Positions 25,736 through 38,400 of a stretch of 64,000 nt of DNA are shown here, one piece after another. The stretch lies in NCBI RefSeq assembly GCF_965638725.1, contig NC_134982.1, forward strand, positions 75,282,155 to 75,346,154, given 5' to 3'. The notes under the pieces are model-generated. The model was not told the origin of the DNA. It was given only the letters and a program-made list of their open reading frames with translations, and did not search any database. The position numbers and the translations under genes are program-made. Source of the stretch: Aptenodytes patagonicus. Its lineage: Eukaryota; Chordata; Aves; Sphenisciformes; Spheniscidae. The stretch's first letter is position 1, and every line of letters begins with the position of its first letter.

Positions 25736-28700
25736 CCAGTCCCACTGGTGTGGTGGGCCTGCGATTACAGCAGTGTATATAGGCTTTTTAGCCTGCCACT
25801 GTCAATTTCCCTGTCTAGGCTAGAAGAGACCTATGCTGTCAGGGGAAAGAGCTGCAGTAAACTCTTCCCTCTCCAGCTTTGCTGCACGCCTCCCTCTTTT
25901 TCCCCAGCCTGACTCCACAGAGCAATGAAAGCTGAACAGCAAGTGGAAGGCACCTCTTGGGTCAGCCAAGGAGCAAAGCAGCAGGGGAGAAGTGAGACTG
26001 GCTATTACATCCCACACACCCTGCTAGACTGGAAAAGGTGTCTCAGCTGTGTCCTTGCTACTGGAACTGGGACGACGATTGCCTGCTGCTGCACAATATG
26101 ATGGCAAAGCAGGATTCAGCCTCCCTTTTCTATTCCATACTACTCTTCACAGTCCTCAGAGCCAGCACAAAATAAAAGTGAGGCAAACCCAGCAGGCCAC
26201 ACAGTGAAAAACAAACAGATCTGCCTGATCAAAAACTAGTTCTGACATACAACAGATGGACCTCATGATCTAAGCCCTTGGATTGTACTTAATACATCAC
26301 AGCAATTAGAGCAATTCAAGTAAATTGACTGGTCACTTGAAGGTGTCACCACCTGGTGCATGCATTTTGGTAAGTGGAGCCATTCTGGCACCATTAGTAG
26401 CAGAGTAAAAGCCACACATTACTCACACCCCTAAAAGCTATACTGTAGGTAATTACTAACCATTCACTAATGAACATCGCACAAGGGGTAGCAGTAGTTA
26501 GGAGGGGAGGTGGCATCTCATTGCACAAATAGTAAATCAAGCCCCTCTCCTTCTGTAAGGCAAATTATATCACATTCTAGCGGTCGAACAGAAAAAAAAA
26601 AAACCACAACAAAACCAAAAATAGACCATTCTAAAATTTGACATTTATATTGTATCAGCAGGACTTGTGCCATGGAGTCCTCCTAGAGCACTGCAAAATC
26701 TTGTCAGGCTAGTCAGCTCTGCAAATCAGGACACTTTTGTTTAGTTCAGTGTTAAGCACCTGTCATGTTACTTTCTGCCTTAAAATGGGCAACTTCTATC
26801 AGCTGGCAGTACTCGTAGGTGTCATTGCTGTTCATAGCAAAAGGCTGACTTCTAGGAAGCGGTATCGCTCTCACCAAGCGAGGGAAGCAGTTTGCTGAAC
26901 ACACCCACCTTCATGTGGATGGAGCCACAAAACAGCAAACCAGTGGGAACCCACTGGACTTAGCTGCATCCTTTATTGCTGGTAGCCTCTGGCTCAGTGG
27001 TGCTGTCATTTTAGACAAATCATCGCACAATTTGTTTTCTACCCAGTGGCGTCCATATTCATGAGGGAAAAGAGAGTCAGGGGATGCACTGGTAGTAGCA
27101 GAATTCAGGCCCAGGTTTGGAAGACCTCCTCAGTCTGCAGTTAGGTCTAAAGTCAGCTGTGAGTGTATCCAAGTTTTGTGCTGGCATGCTGCACTGGAGT
27201 GCATTTTACTCATAGTCCCCGAGTCTTTCAGGCTCTCCTGGGCTCAAGCTGTAAAAACCATCAGATGTTTCCACAAATTGTTCTGCTCTGCTCCCAACAG
27301 ACAAGTGCTTAGTAAGCTAAATGCATGTGCACTTTATACTATGTTAACAGAAAAAAAGAAAACCAAATCACTACCTGTTTTAACTTCTGAGACTTTCTCT
27401 TAGCAAATGATCAGAGAAATACGCTAACAGTGCAGTCTAGTAACTCTCACTTACCAGTAGTTTCAGTGACACACATATATAAGACCCGCAAAGTTAAGCC
27501 CAAGAATTGTCACCTGCCGTCCCAGTTGCCATCATAATAACCATATTAATACTGTGCCCAATTAATCTGCCTACTTGCTTGCTTAATTTTTAAGTAGCTA
27601 TGACGTGATTCCCATCTTGAACAACCTGAATGCTCCTGCAGATGAGCAGGAACTGTGGTAAAGCTGCTACCTTAGTCTGACACAGCATTTTGTTGCTATT
27701 AGCTAACATTTCACAAGGTGATTTCATTGGGTGGACCTACATGAACCATTCATTATGCCAGCCCATTGGAAAAACCAATTCCAAAATACAAAGTACAGCA
27801 GAGAAGAAACGTATCTTAGCAAAGAAGAAAAAACAAACAAACAAAACAACCTGATAGGTTTACTCTGCAGGCCTGGAGAGTGATGTCGAAGGTCAGCCTG
27901 TACTGCTGTTTTTGACACTGCCACTTCAGGTGCTGGGAAACACAATGTCTTCAGTTTGTTACTTCTGGTTTGTGGGGTCTTGCATTTCCACAAGTTGTCT
28001 TGATGGAAGCTGGTCTCTGAAAAACGATCAAACTACTGGAACAAGAACGTAACAAAACTCAAAACTCACACCTGAATTCAAAGGTCTGAAAGTTCGACCT
28101 CTATAAAGCAAGTGGTATAAAAGCCCTACTGCAGCAGCTCACGCATTAACAGACTGGAATAACAAATGGGACCGAGCTTTATTGCTGTTTCCTGTTCTTA
28201 GTTTGGAGGTGGTTTTGCAGGATTCAAAGTGGACCCAATGCATTCATTCAAAACACTTAATTGTTCTAACAGGTTGGCTGTTCCCTGAGGGTCTGTGGCC
28301 CAGCCAAAGGCTTATTATTAGATCCAGCCAGGATTGGTTATGTGCCATCTTCAGAACGATGAAAAAAGCTGCTGCTTTGCTCAAAAGGAATGAGAAAGGT
28401 ACAGAGCAGAGCAACCAGCAGCACGAGTGAGTAAAGGAGAAAGCTTTTTGTTTGAACCAATGAAAGAATGAAAGACCATAGAGAGAGCTAAGTATGGTGT
28501 TTAACTTTTCCTAGTGCAACAGCTGGAAACTGTTACCAATTACTCTTTTTCAAGTGGAAACTCTGAAATAGTATTTTTTTTATTCTTCTAATTCCTACGT
28601 GAATGTTCAAATTTCAGGTATTGCCCATGTACTTTTATATTTAAAGAAAATGAAATCTGCATGTCTCTTCTGTAGCTGCTTTGACTGTCCAGACATCAAG

Positions 28701-29218
28701 CACTTCAAGTTGAGTTTTCTTGCAGGGTTTTTTGGGGTGTTTTTTTGTTTTTTAAGTGTCTGTGCTGCACTGCCTCTGGCCTTCTGTTCTGAACCCAGGG
28801 TGGTGTGAAAAAAATGAGGAAATGTCCAAATCCTTTTATCTTGTTCTTTCTGTAGGCTAAAGTCATCAAGCCTTTTTCTTGGTTGTCAAACCCAAGTTCA
28901 TACAAGCAAATTCCTAAAATCCTGCTTAGAATAAAGCTATAGCAAGGAATCAGCATTCTAGAAATGGCACTGGAGCTGCCAGTGCTTAAGGTTGCTGTAT
29001 AATCGCTATATAGCTTTTTAGTTTTGAGATGGAAAAAGCTGCATTTTCTTTCAAAGTGAAATGCAACATACTGTGTTTGCAGATTTTAGCTAAAAATCTA
29101 GTTCTGTGATTGATGAGCAGAATGAAATAGACCTAAGAGTTTTCTGAGCAGAAATTAGTTCATAGGTTAGTATGAAGTTCCTCACATTATATTCTGTTCT
29201 GGGTTTTTGATTCCTTCT
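25736..29218. other. intergenic, no gene seen
   Basis: About 3.5 kb without a supportable exon. It includes short A-rich runs near 26,590 and 27,825-27,850. The 89-codon minus-strand frame at 27,724-27,993 and the 82-codon plus-strand frame at 28,182-28,430 have no recognisable features. Confidence 0.4.
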
Positions 29219-29305
29219 TTGGTTTTTTGGGTTTTTTTGTTGGGGTTTTGTGTGTGTGTGTTTGTGTTTTGTTTTTTGTTTTTTTTTTTTTGTTTTTTTT
29301 TGTTA
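29219..29305 (+). repeat. T/G-rich low-complexity tract
   Basis: Long T runs with interspersed GTGTGT. The 60-75 codon open frames on both strands here (Phe/Val-rich on one, Lys/Asn/Thr-rich on the other) are composition artefacts. Confidence 0.85.
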
Positions 29306-30239
29306 GTACCTCCTCTGGTACTTGTTTTGGGAAAAATCAAGTAAAGAAAAATGACATCATTTGGCCCAAGAACATCCTCCACAGGCAGGAGGTACTATCA
29401 GCTCTGGTGAACACTCAACTCATCCCCTTCTGGAGCACTCAGCAAGGGTAAAGAGAGGAAGAGATAGTCGTAAACAGAATATATATTTATGTGTGGAAAG
29501 TAATGTATTTTCAAAGGCCATGACAGGGTATTAACTTTGATGCTGTAGCAACGCTTATTCATTAAGATGGCAGGCAGTGTAATTATTTCTTGAAAAATGA
29601 AAATGGAAGAGAATCTGTGATCTATGGCAAAAGGAGAAAAGCAAGTAATAAGACAATTAGGTTGTTTTAGATCAATTGCAAGACAGCTAGGAACTAGTAT
29701 CCTGAAATTAAACCTGTTATAGGTTATCTGTATAATACAGATGTACACATCTCTCTTAATTTTCACTGTATGGAAGCAAAATAGCTACATAACCAATCTG
29801 TATAAGTTCAGTGTCCTGTTCTTAAAGTTGGAAGGTGGTTTAGGCCATGTAAACAAGCAAATGTCAGTTTTGAAAATAATTTTGGACATCCTTAATTAAG
29901 GGATAATTTAAATCGGATGTTGTGCTACTTCAAGCAGAGACCTAAATCGCATCTGTCTGCTACTTTTGATACCAGTACCTTCTGCACGGAAAGAAAAGGT
30001 ACCTCAGAATCCACTTTGTGACTACTATCCTGTCATTTATTGTTTGCCTGGTACGCTGGCTTGGCTGGCCTCAATACTCCAACAGCATTACTGTAATAAT
30101 TAGTACACACTACGCTAAGAAGTACAATCACGTTACTTTAGCTTCAGTTACGGCAGATCAGATGCACGGGAATATTGCCCATGTGTGTTCTCCAGCAAGT
30201 CAGTAATTTAAACAGCAGTGAAGATGCTTATACAGGTAT

Positions 30240-31100
30240 TTTACCATGCATTTGCAGAAGGTGGTACACTCCCGGCTTCCCTGACAGCATCACTTGGTGT
30301 CCATGAGGAGGAACATGGAGGGTACTAGTCCAGGGGCTGGACAGGCACCAGCAGTTTCTCCACAATGTCCAAGCCCTTGTCAAGGAGCAACTCCCCCCTA
30401 TAGGAGGCCAGGTCAGCAGATGGGGCACACATCTTTGTGGCAGAGAGTCTCTCACACTTCCTCCCAGTGCTGCTGCAGGGCTCAGGCTCTGCTGGCTTGC
30501 CGGCTTCATTGGACACAGCTCTGAGCCCCTCCACTGTTGTTAGGACACTGAACCGGCTCTGTAGCTGAAGATCTACAGGTGGAGCAGGAGTGGTTGTCCT
30601 GGTGCAAGAAGTCACCAGCTCCCAGCCTTCACCATTGAGGGACTCTCCATTTCCCAGATTGATAAGCACAGACTCTGCCTGCCCCTCCTTTGGGACAGCT
30701 GGGTGTTCGGGCTCTTATTTGGACATGACCCAGTTAAGCTCTTTCTTGACGGATCTGAGACTGTGCAGCCTGTTGACCTTCTCTTGCTGCTCCTTTACTT
30801 GGCAACAGAGATCCTCCAACAGCACACACCCTCTGTGAGCAAGGGCACCATCACCCCCACCCTGGCCCCAGTGCGGCCCCAGTCCTCTGCACTGCATTCA
30901 GCCCCATACCTGGAGACCTGCATCCTCTTACAGGAGTACCATCAAGGTCAAGATCAGGAGCAGTTGCTCCAGTGGGTGCTCAGGACTGTGACCGGTGGTG
31001 CAACACCACCATCACTGAGCACACATGCATGGCTCTCAGCAGAGTTCCTGCATCCTTCTGCACAAAATGTTGTGCAAACTGCTGGACCTCTGGGCTCCCT
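30240..31100 (-). mobile_element. CR1 ORF1-like remnant, minus strand
   Basis: A GC-richer island with minus-strand translations that resemble the ORF1 region of avian CR1 elements. One is a short coiled-coil-like piece at about 30,717-30,860 ('LEDLCCQVKEQQEKVNRLHS'). The other is a piece at about 30,325-30,640 with 'WELVTSCTRTTTPAPPVDLQ', 'LQLQSRFSVLTTVEGL' and a 'STGRKCERLSATKM' stretch where intact copies carry a basic segment leading to an esterase-like motif. The esterase motif itself is degraded. The frames are shifted relative to each other, so this is a broken copy. Identification rests on remembered family features, and the boundaries are approximate. Confidence 0.5.
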
Positions 31101-31107
31101 CTGTTAG

Positions 31108-33389
31108 CTGCACTCATTGAATTGAAGTGTTGAAAGAGCATCACACTGATTTCAAGGCAACTTGCAGTGTAAAGGGGAAGAATAATTGGAATCTAGTGGC
31201 TTTGGTTTAAACATTGGCAAGGGTTTTTTTTTTTTCCCCTTCTCTTTTTTCCCTTTCTCCTCTATGTTCATCATAATCTTCTTTTTCTTCCATTCAGGTT
31301 TCATCCTCCCCGCAGCAGCAATACAAGGAGGATATGGAGTACTCCTCCAGTTTGGTGATACACCACCATTGGACCCTAGGGTAAAAGGTTGTTGATGACC
31401 ATCCAGAGTTCCTTGTTACTTCTTCACCTCAGTCCCCTTCCTCCAGTATCTTCCAAAATGTTGTTTTGGGTGTTTGTTTTTTTTCCATAGCCTCCATTTC
31501 ACCATGTGTCCAGTTCTGCTAACTCAACCTGTCAGCTCAAAATCACATTTGCTCATGTCTTGCAGCACAAACTTCCCGGTAGCTAAGTTGCTTGATGTCC
31601 CTGTTCGTTAACTAGTCAATCAATCACTTCTAGTCTACTTTGAGCATGAACCCTAATTTTCAGTGCAATCACGCTATGCTTAATCATAGGGCTCCCCTTC
31701 TGTTTAACTTGAATTCCTTGTGGACGGATCTGTGCACTGCCTGCAATGACTGTGTATTGGACGTGAATTATCGCATGCAAGTCTCCTCTGTGTTACTCCT
31801 CTCACCCATAGTGAGGGATTTATCACTTGAATACAGTCTACCTCAGACAGAGCTTGAACCTTTCTTTGTCTCCAGAGAGAGACGCACTTGTCTCTGATGT
31901 TAAAAAAGACATGTCATATTTTACACCAAAGAAGGGTTCAAGTGCTTATGTCCGAATGCGAGTTTGAAAAAGTAGTGACTGTTACAACCAAAACTGAATG
32001 CCTCTAGGAAGGCAGAAGCTAGCACTTTTTTTGTACGAACAGTATATTTTCCCCTTCAAAAGGTTAGGGCTGTGACTTAGAATGAAGAACTGCATTAATT
32101 GTGTCCTGCCTGTCATACTGGGAAAAAAAATGTGTTTGTGAAATTAATCGAGTTTCAGTTAGGGTTTCTGTGGATTGTCAGATCACACGGTGAATAACTG
32201 GAAAGAGCAATCCGTGCGTCCTTGCCATTACAATGCTTCCATTGAATTTGATGTTTCATCAAACCGAGTGATTAACAGCAAAACTTAACTGGCCTGATAC
32301 AAATGTGAGCTATGGAACCTGTTAAAATAAGCCGTGCTATTTCAGAGCTGATAAAATGTGCTGCTGTTCAAATTTACAGGCTCCTCATAATGGAGATTAT
32401 CATTAATCTAATGAAATCCAACTCACCAGGGAGCACTACTAAAACTAAAGGTTATCCATTTGATATGTTCTATCACTTATTTTGTGGTGCTGGTCTGCTT
32501 CTTTTAAGACAATTTCTGTATGAAGTAATATTAATTAATAGTTAAATAACTGGTTTATGTGAGAGTAAAATACTGGTTGGGTCAAGTGCCAGAAGTATAA
32601 CTTTACAGTGCAGAAGAAAAAAAAGAACATGTTTTAAATCCAAATAGGTCTTTGCAGAATCGGAGTAACACATTTAAGAGTAGCAAGGTCTTTAAGAGTC
32701 AGGTTTTAAATAGGATATTTTACTTTTTTAATAACAGTCTCTTATCAGTCTCTTGTTGCAGAAACGTGGAACAAGTAAATAAATGAAAGTCTGTAAACCA
32801 GCGTGTTTACAGTATTCTTAATAAATTCTTCTATTTAGTCATGATAGCATCATCATAGCAGTTCCAAATGATGACTTTTATTAGCTAGGCTGGTTGGTTG
32901 GATGTTGGTATAGCAAATGTTGATACTATCGGACAGTTGCAGAGCCCATTGATGTTGATAGAGAGATTCCCACTGGTTTCAGTAGATTGTGGATTAGGTC
33001 ATGTAAAATGAAAATACTATGCAAATCTTATCATATGCTTATGTTTGATAAGTTTCTTATGGCTTTCATATGTTCACAGAAGTCTGCGTAACAGTCTAAA
33101 AAGTCCTCAGCATATGCAAGAAGTAATAATCTTACTCCTTTAAATGATCTTTTATTGCAGCTTCATGATATGTATGCAATCATGTTTTTAAGCCGTTACT
33201 TCCTTGGCAGATACTTTTGATTTCATATTGACAACAAATATATTTACAAAACTGCTGTCTTAAAAACCGTGTACTTAGAATGTGTCTAGATTATATCCCT
33301 GAAATGTTAATTCTAATATATATATATAATTTCATTAGATTGTTCAATACTTTTTCACAGGACAGTAGCCAAGATTACCAAATGTATTA
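31108..33389. other. intergenic, no gene seen
   Basis: AT-rich DNA with a short polypyrimidine tract near 31,208-31,260 and a small (TA)n at about 33,317-33,328. No coding exon or RNA gene could be supported. Confidence 0.4.
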
Positions 33390-34178
33390 TATATGAAATT
33401 TAACAAGAGCAAGTGCAGGATTTTCCACCTGGGATGGAGTAATCCTGGTTATACATACAAATTGGGGGACGAGAGGCTGAAGAGCAGCCCCACAGAAAGA
33501 GATCTGAGGGTTTGGGTTGGTGGCATGTTGAATATGAGTCAACAGTGTGCCCTGGCAGCCAAAAGGGCCAACTGTGTCCTGGGGTGCATCAAGCACAGCA
33601 TTGCGAGCCAGTCGAGTAGAGTGGGACAGACACCTCCCACCGCACTGGTGCGGCCCCACCTCGAGTACTGTGCGCAGTTTTGGGTGCCTCAATATAAGAA
33701 GGACATCAAACTATTAGAGTGTGTCCAGAGGAGGGAGACCAAGATGGTGAAAGGCCTCGAGGGCAAGACTTAATGAGGAGCAGCTGAGGTCACTTGGCTT
33801 GTTCAGCTTGGAGAAGAGAAGGCTGAGGGGTGCCCTCATCGCAGTCTACACCTTCCTCAAGGGGGGCAGCCGAGGGGGAGGTGCTGATCTCCTCTCTCTG
33901 GTGACCAGCAACAGGACCCGAGGAAATGGAGCGAAGCTGCACTGGGGGAAGTTCAGATTGGACATTTGGAAACGGTTCTTCACTGAGAGGGTGGTCGGTC
34001 ACTGGAACAGGCTCCCCAGGGAAGTGGTCACAGCACCAAGCCCATCAGAGTTCAAGGAGCGTCTGGACGATGCTTTTAGTCATATGGTTTAGTGTTAGGT
34101 AGTCCTGCGAGGAGCAGGGAGTTGGACTCGATGATCCTTACGGGTCCCTTCCAACTTGAAATATTCTATGATTCTAAG
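33390..34178 (+). mobile_element. CR1 LINE, 3' end with terminal repeat
   Basis: A 5'-truncated CR1 copy in plus orientation. The first 126 codons keep one frame with RT C-terminal landmarks: 'MKFNKSKCRIFHLGWSNPGY', '[20 protein letters not shown]' and 'HLEYCAQFWVPQYKKD'. The frame shifts near 33,770, and a second frame carries '[11 protein letters not shown]' (from about 33,797) and 'HWNRLPREVVTAP'. The element ends with 'GGACTCGATGATCC', then 'TCCCTTCCAACTTGAAATATT' and the CR1 terminal motif 'ATTCTATGATTCT' (34,165-34,177). It is non-functional. It lies about 1.2 kb upstream of the EQTN start. Confidence 0.93.
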
Positions 34179-35380
34179 GGCAATGGCTGTGAGATCACAG
34201 TTCATTTTACTGAGCCAAAAGCCATTTTACTGAACTGCCAAAAGCTACAGACTGGATCTGTATGTGCCACACCAGAAATGCTCTTCCATCTTTGAATTAT
34301 TCTATCAATCAACTTTATAATGTGAGTAACGTGGGTCAACAGTAAGTCAGCTTATGTCAGTGTTGATTAAATTAAGTATTTACAAACTATGGACTTCTAT
34401 TCTCCTAGTTTAATTATATCGTTCTCAGCCTTTGGTTTTTCTTCATATTTTTGTTCTGCAACACTCTTCCCTTTCAGTGCATATTTTTTCATTTACCTTT
34501 TAAAAACCTGACTTTTCTTTCTGTAGTCAGCAGAGGGAGCTATGTCACTTACTTATGTAAGACCATAGCAGTTTGTGCTTTCAGTCTTCTTTTTTGACCT
34601 TTTTTGAGTTCACATAAGCTAGAATGATTCTCATGCCTTAAAATTTCTTTAAAAGGCTCTGGCACAGTGGCAGTCACATAGGTAGTTTGACAAACTGTTA
34701 CAGATCAGGAATAGGATACCTTTCCTAGGTTTTTCATTTAAAATGAACCATGCCAAATATTACTAGCAGTCTATATTCTGCATTATCTAAACAAAGAACA
34801 TCGTATTTTGAAGCGATGAAGTCTTTAAAGAGTTTAGACAAAACCTTGTAACCAGAAACATGCATTTGAAACAGTTGTAGCTTACAGTCAAGCAAAAATG
34901 ACAGGTGAGAACTGAAAGTTGTGTTGAATCTTACGTTGGCAGATCGAGTTACAGGATGTATGTTGCAATAAGACTCTTCAGCAGGAGAAGGCTTTTTTTT
35001 TTTTTTTTTTTAAATAGGCTCTATTACAAATGACAGTGTCACATGCACCTCCTCCCCTGAGCAACCCACAGCATGGTTTCACAGTGAGGAGTTGCGTGGG
35101 AGAGGAGCTGTTCAGTCCTTCGACACCCATAGGGCTCTCTGGCTCCATTTGTAAGACTAAAGAATAATTCTATTAAGTAAGTGTCCTCTTTACTCCAGTG
35201 TAATTTGTGGGGTCTTTCCAGATGGGCAGGCTTAGCTTCTTCTCTGACTGCCTTATGACTGCTCTCAGCATGATGATGATGTCACAGTGCCATACCTTTG
35301 AAGACATATCCCACTTCTCATGACTAAGAGCAGCAGCCATAGAGACCAGGATAATCTGGAGCAGTAGCACCGTTTCCACT
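34179..35380. other. EQTN upstream region
   Basis: The region between a CR1 copy and the EQTN start codon. It contains a 19-T run (34,993-35,011). I see no CpG island and no clear TATA box at a suitable distance. That would fit a tissue-restricted promoter, but this is only inference. The minus-strand frame at 35,173-35,391 is rejected as a gene. Confidence 0.4.
34993..35011 (+). repeat. poly-T run (19 T)
   Basis: An uninterrupted T homopolymer. It could be the reverse-complemented poly-A tail of a retrocopy, but no flanking retrocopy or target-site duplication was recognised. Confidence 0.8.
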
Positions 35381-35456
35381 ATGAAAGTCATTTTGCTTGT
35401 CTTTTTATCCCTCCTAATGTCTGCAGAGACTACCAGAAAATTTATTTCACCTGACG
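35381..35456 (+). CDS. EQTN: EQTN exon 1 (signal peptide)
   Basis: The ATG has A at -3. It encodes 'MKVILLVFLSLLMSA', a compact hydrophobic signal peptide with a small residue at a likely cleavage point, then 'ETTRKFISPD'. The exon ends GAC-G before the donor GTATGT, leaving phase 1, which every downstream ectodomain exon also uses. It is only 25 codons long, below the length of a normal ORF scan. Confidence 0.8.
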
Positions 35457-38400
35457 GTATGTTCTAATCAAAACTTTATTCTGGTAAAAATTATTACAGA
35501 GCTTGCATTCTGCTAGATATAAAAAAGGCAGAAGGTATTTCTTCCTTTCATTATTTTTTAGTTAAATGAAGTTTTTCCTCAGAGAGCTTAATAAGACTGT
35601 TCCCTTCCACTGTGGTAGCACTGTTGTTTTGAAAACATATTCTGCAGTTTGACTTGTTCTGCCCATGTGCAGGTGCAAAAGCGCATAGGAGGCAAAAGTG
35701 CACAGAGCTTGTCCAGCATCTCCAGCAACCACACAGCATCCAGTCAGAACATAACCATTATAGCTCGTAACACCAGAGAGAAGAGCATCTGCTCACAATT
35801 CTGTGAACAAGCAACGAGCTGAATTGAGAATTGCACAAGGTTTGCCCCTGAGCTTTCCAATGGTGCAGGGACAGTCAATCCTGCAGATACACAACAGAGT
35901 TCAGTCCTCAGGAACTGCAAAACAGTGACACTGAAACACTCTCGACTGTTCCTCTGGCTGGATCTGGCTCAGATTCACTGTTTCACAAAGGGAAAGGGGA
36001 AAAAATATTGTTTCATGGGGTAAAAAAAGGACTACTGGTTTCCTGACCATTGCAGCCGTTATCTTACACTCCAGACCCAAGACTGGAATATTGCTTTCTT
36101 AGCATGTATAATTTTTTGTCCTGATTGAGAAATATTCTGATTGGCATGCTGTACTGTGAAGGCTGCAGATTAGAGCAAGGTAGGAGCCTGATGCAGGAGA
36201 CAGTTCCTGAATGTCAGTGTATGTACACAGCTGTTGGAAACAGGCCATATTTAGAAATATAGACTATTGAGATCTTAATTAAATAATAACAGCATTTTTA
36301 AAAAGTGAATAGTATTGCTTTATAATTCATTAAACTGTTTTTAGTCACTTGTTGCAGCAAACATAATGTGCAGCCTGTCAAATCATCAGCAAATAGTTTT
36401 TTGAAAAAACGTGTATTTGACTAAGCATTTATTGACTAAGCATTTTCTGGATTACTCCAAAGTAGCGCTACCTGGAGATTATTTGGAAGAGGAGAACGAA
36501 GATGATGATGATGATGATGATAAAAAAACCACTAATGTTGAAAAACGCCCTGGTAAGAACATTATAGAAACTAGTGAAATGACATTAAGTTGCAAAATAT
36601 AGATATTCTGTCACTTCAGGATCAGGTATTCAAAATTTTATGTGAAGTGGAATTCTCCCTTTTACAGAATGTGAACTTAATGTTTGCAATCCCTGCTCAT
36701 AAGAGTGTTTCAAGGAGTTGCTGTCTCCACACAAACCAACTGAATGGCTTACCCATTCACGCAAATTCAGTGGGGAGTTTGTAGTAACAGGATTGGATAA
36801 ATGCATTTAAGATCCTGTTAGCTATGTCCTTGAAACAGAACCCTGTTCTTTGATCACGCAATGGCATGCCTAGTGCTTATAGATGGGACAGAAATGAAAA
36901 GCCTGTCTGTGGTGGGACAGAGGAAAGAATGGACTATAGAACATCTCAAGGACGAAGTCAGCTTGGCTCTTTTTCTGGCAACATTTGAAATACATAATTT
37001 GTAATACCAGAGCATTATAATATTAAAGAATGGAATTATAAAATACCCCTGTAAGGAAAAGATTTTAGTTACCTGTTTCTTCCTCTAATGCATCAGAAAG
37101 GGGAAGATGGAAGAGAGAGGAACTGTGCTGTACTATTCAGTCCTTGAACTAAGCACATTCAAAATTTGTGCTATTCATTTATAAGCATGTTATTGACTGG
37201 ACACAAAAAAGATTATGAATAAAAAAATAGAGGAAGAAACATCTTATATGTGGCCTTCAGAACACTCATTTCAATTGCACTTCAGGCAGTTACAGAATAG
37301 CGCAATCCAAATTTTCAAAGAGAATGGTTGGTTTCTCTGTAAAAATGACTGCATTTAATGAGCCACAAATCAGTTAAAGCACAACTATGTAGTTTGAAAA
37401 CCATCTCTCTCACTTGGCTGTGGCTCCTTTTGTGAATACTCCCATTGTGCTCTTTGGAAAATGCCAGACTTACATGGCAAAGAAAGACAGGAGTTTAACT
37501 TAATATGCATTCATTTAGATGTTTCTGCAAGGACTTCTGTGTCCCAATTTGATGATGGAGAGGATCTGTTAAAGAAGAGTATGCAAAATTTGCAGGAGAA
37601 ATGTAAGTAGCAGAAGATACCATTTAAGCAGTGTGAAACTATATACAGCTGTTTAAGTAGTAGTAAGGTCCAGAAAGAAGAGCCTGGCACACATATCGGG
37701 CAGCTACGCATCTCAAATTATATCCTGTGTTGCATTCATTTGTTACCGATACAACTGTTCTAAGACAAGACAAATTAATGAGAGGTTAGGTGAAGAAATC
37801 CTAAATTAGTCCCAAACTACTAAACAAAATTACAGAATGACAGGTGAGAGAGGAGAATGAATGTCCTGCTGCCCTCCCACCTTTTAACAAAATACGTTCA
37901 TAGACATAATTTGACTTGTGGGAAATCAGATCCCACGGGTTCCCACTTCATTTCACCATGTTTCAAGAATCCTCTTATCCTATCTACTGCTCACTGGTGA
38001 CCTTTGTGACCACCAACACAGTTTACAGTTCATGTTTAAAGAGAGCCCACATCTGAATTAATTGCAGAAAATAAGTAATGCCACAGTGTCTGTCAACACG
38101 TGTGGCACTGTGTACAGATTGACACAGTCCCTTTCCAGTTCTGCCTGAGTCATTCCTCTAAGATATTTCTGTTACAATTTAGGCTTAACAATTGAGGATG
38201 ATTAAAATGGACTATAACAGTAATGTATTTTTTTGCTGAGTGACTAACTGCATATAGGAAGTGACATACTGGTGCTGGCTATTATGCTCATCAACTCTGC
38301 CAAGAAGCATGAAAGGTGGTCTCATGTACCAACTGTTAACCCATCCAGAACACCATAGACAAATGACACATTGCCTTCCATACGTGGCCATCAAAAATCA

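Noticed and set aside
29182..29451. Frames rich in Lys/Asn/Thr or Phe/Val
   Set aside because: They are translations of a T/G-rich low-complexity tract.
35173..35391. Minus-strand 72-codon frame starting with a signal-peptide-like stretch
   Set aside because: It is antisense to EQTN exon 1. The hydrophobic start is the complement of the flank and signal-peptide codons. There is no domain and no downstream exon support.
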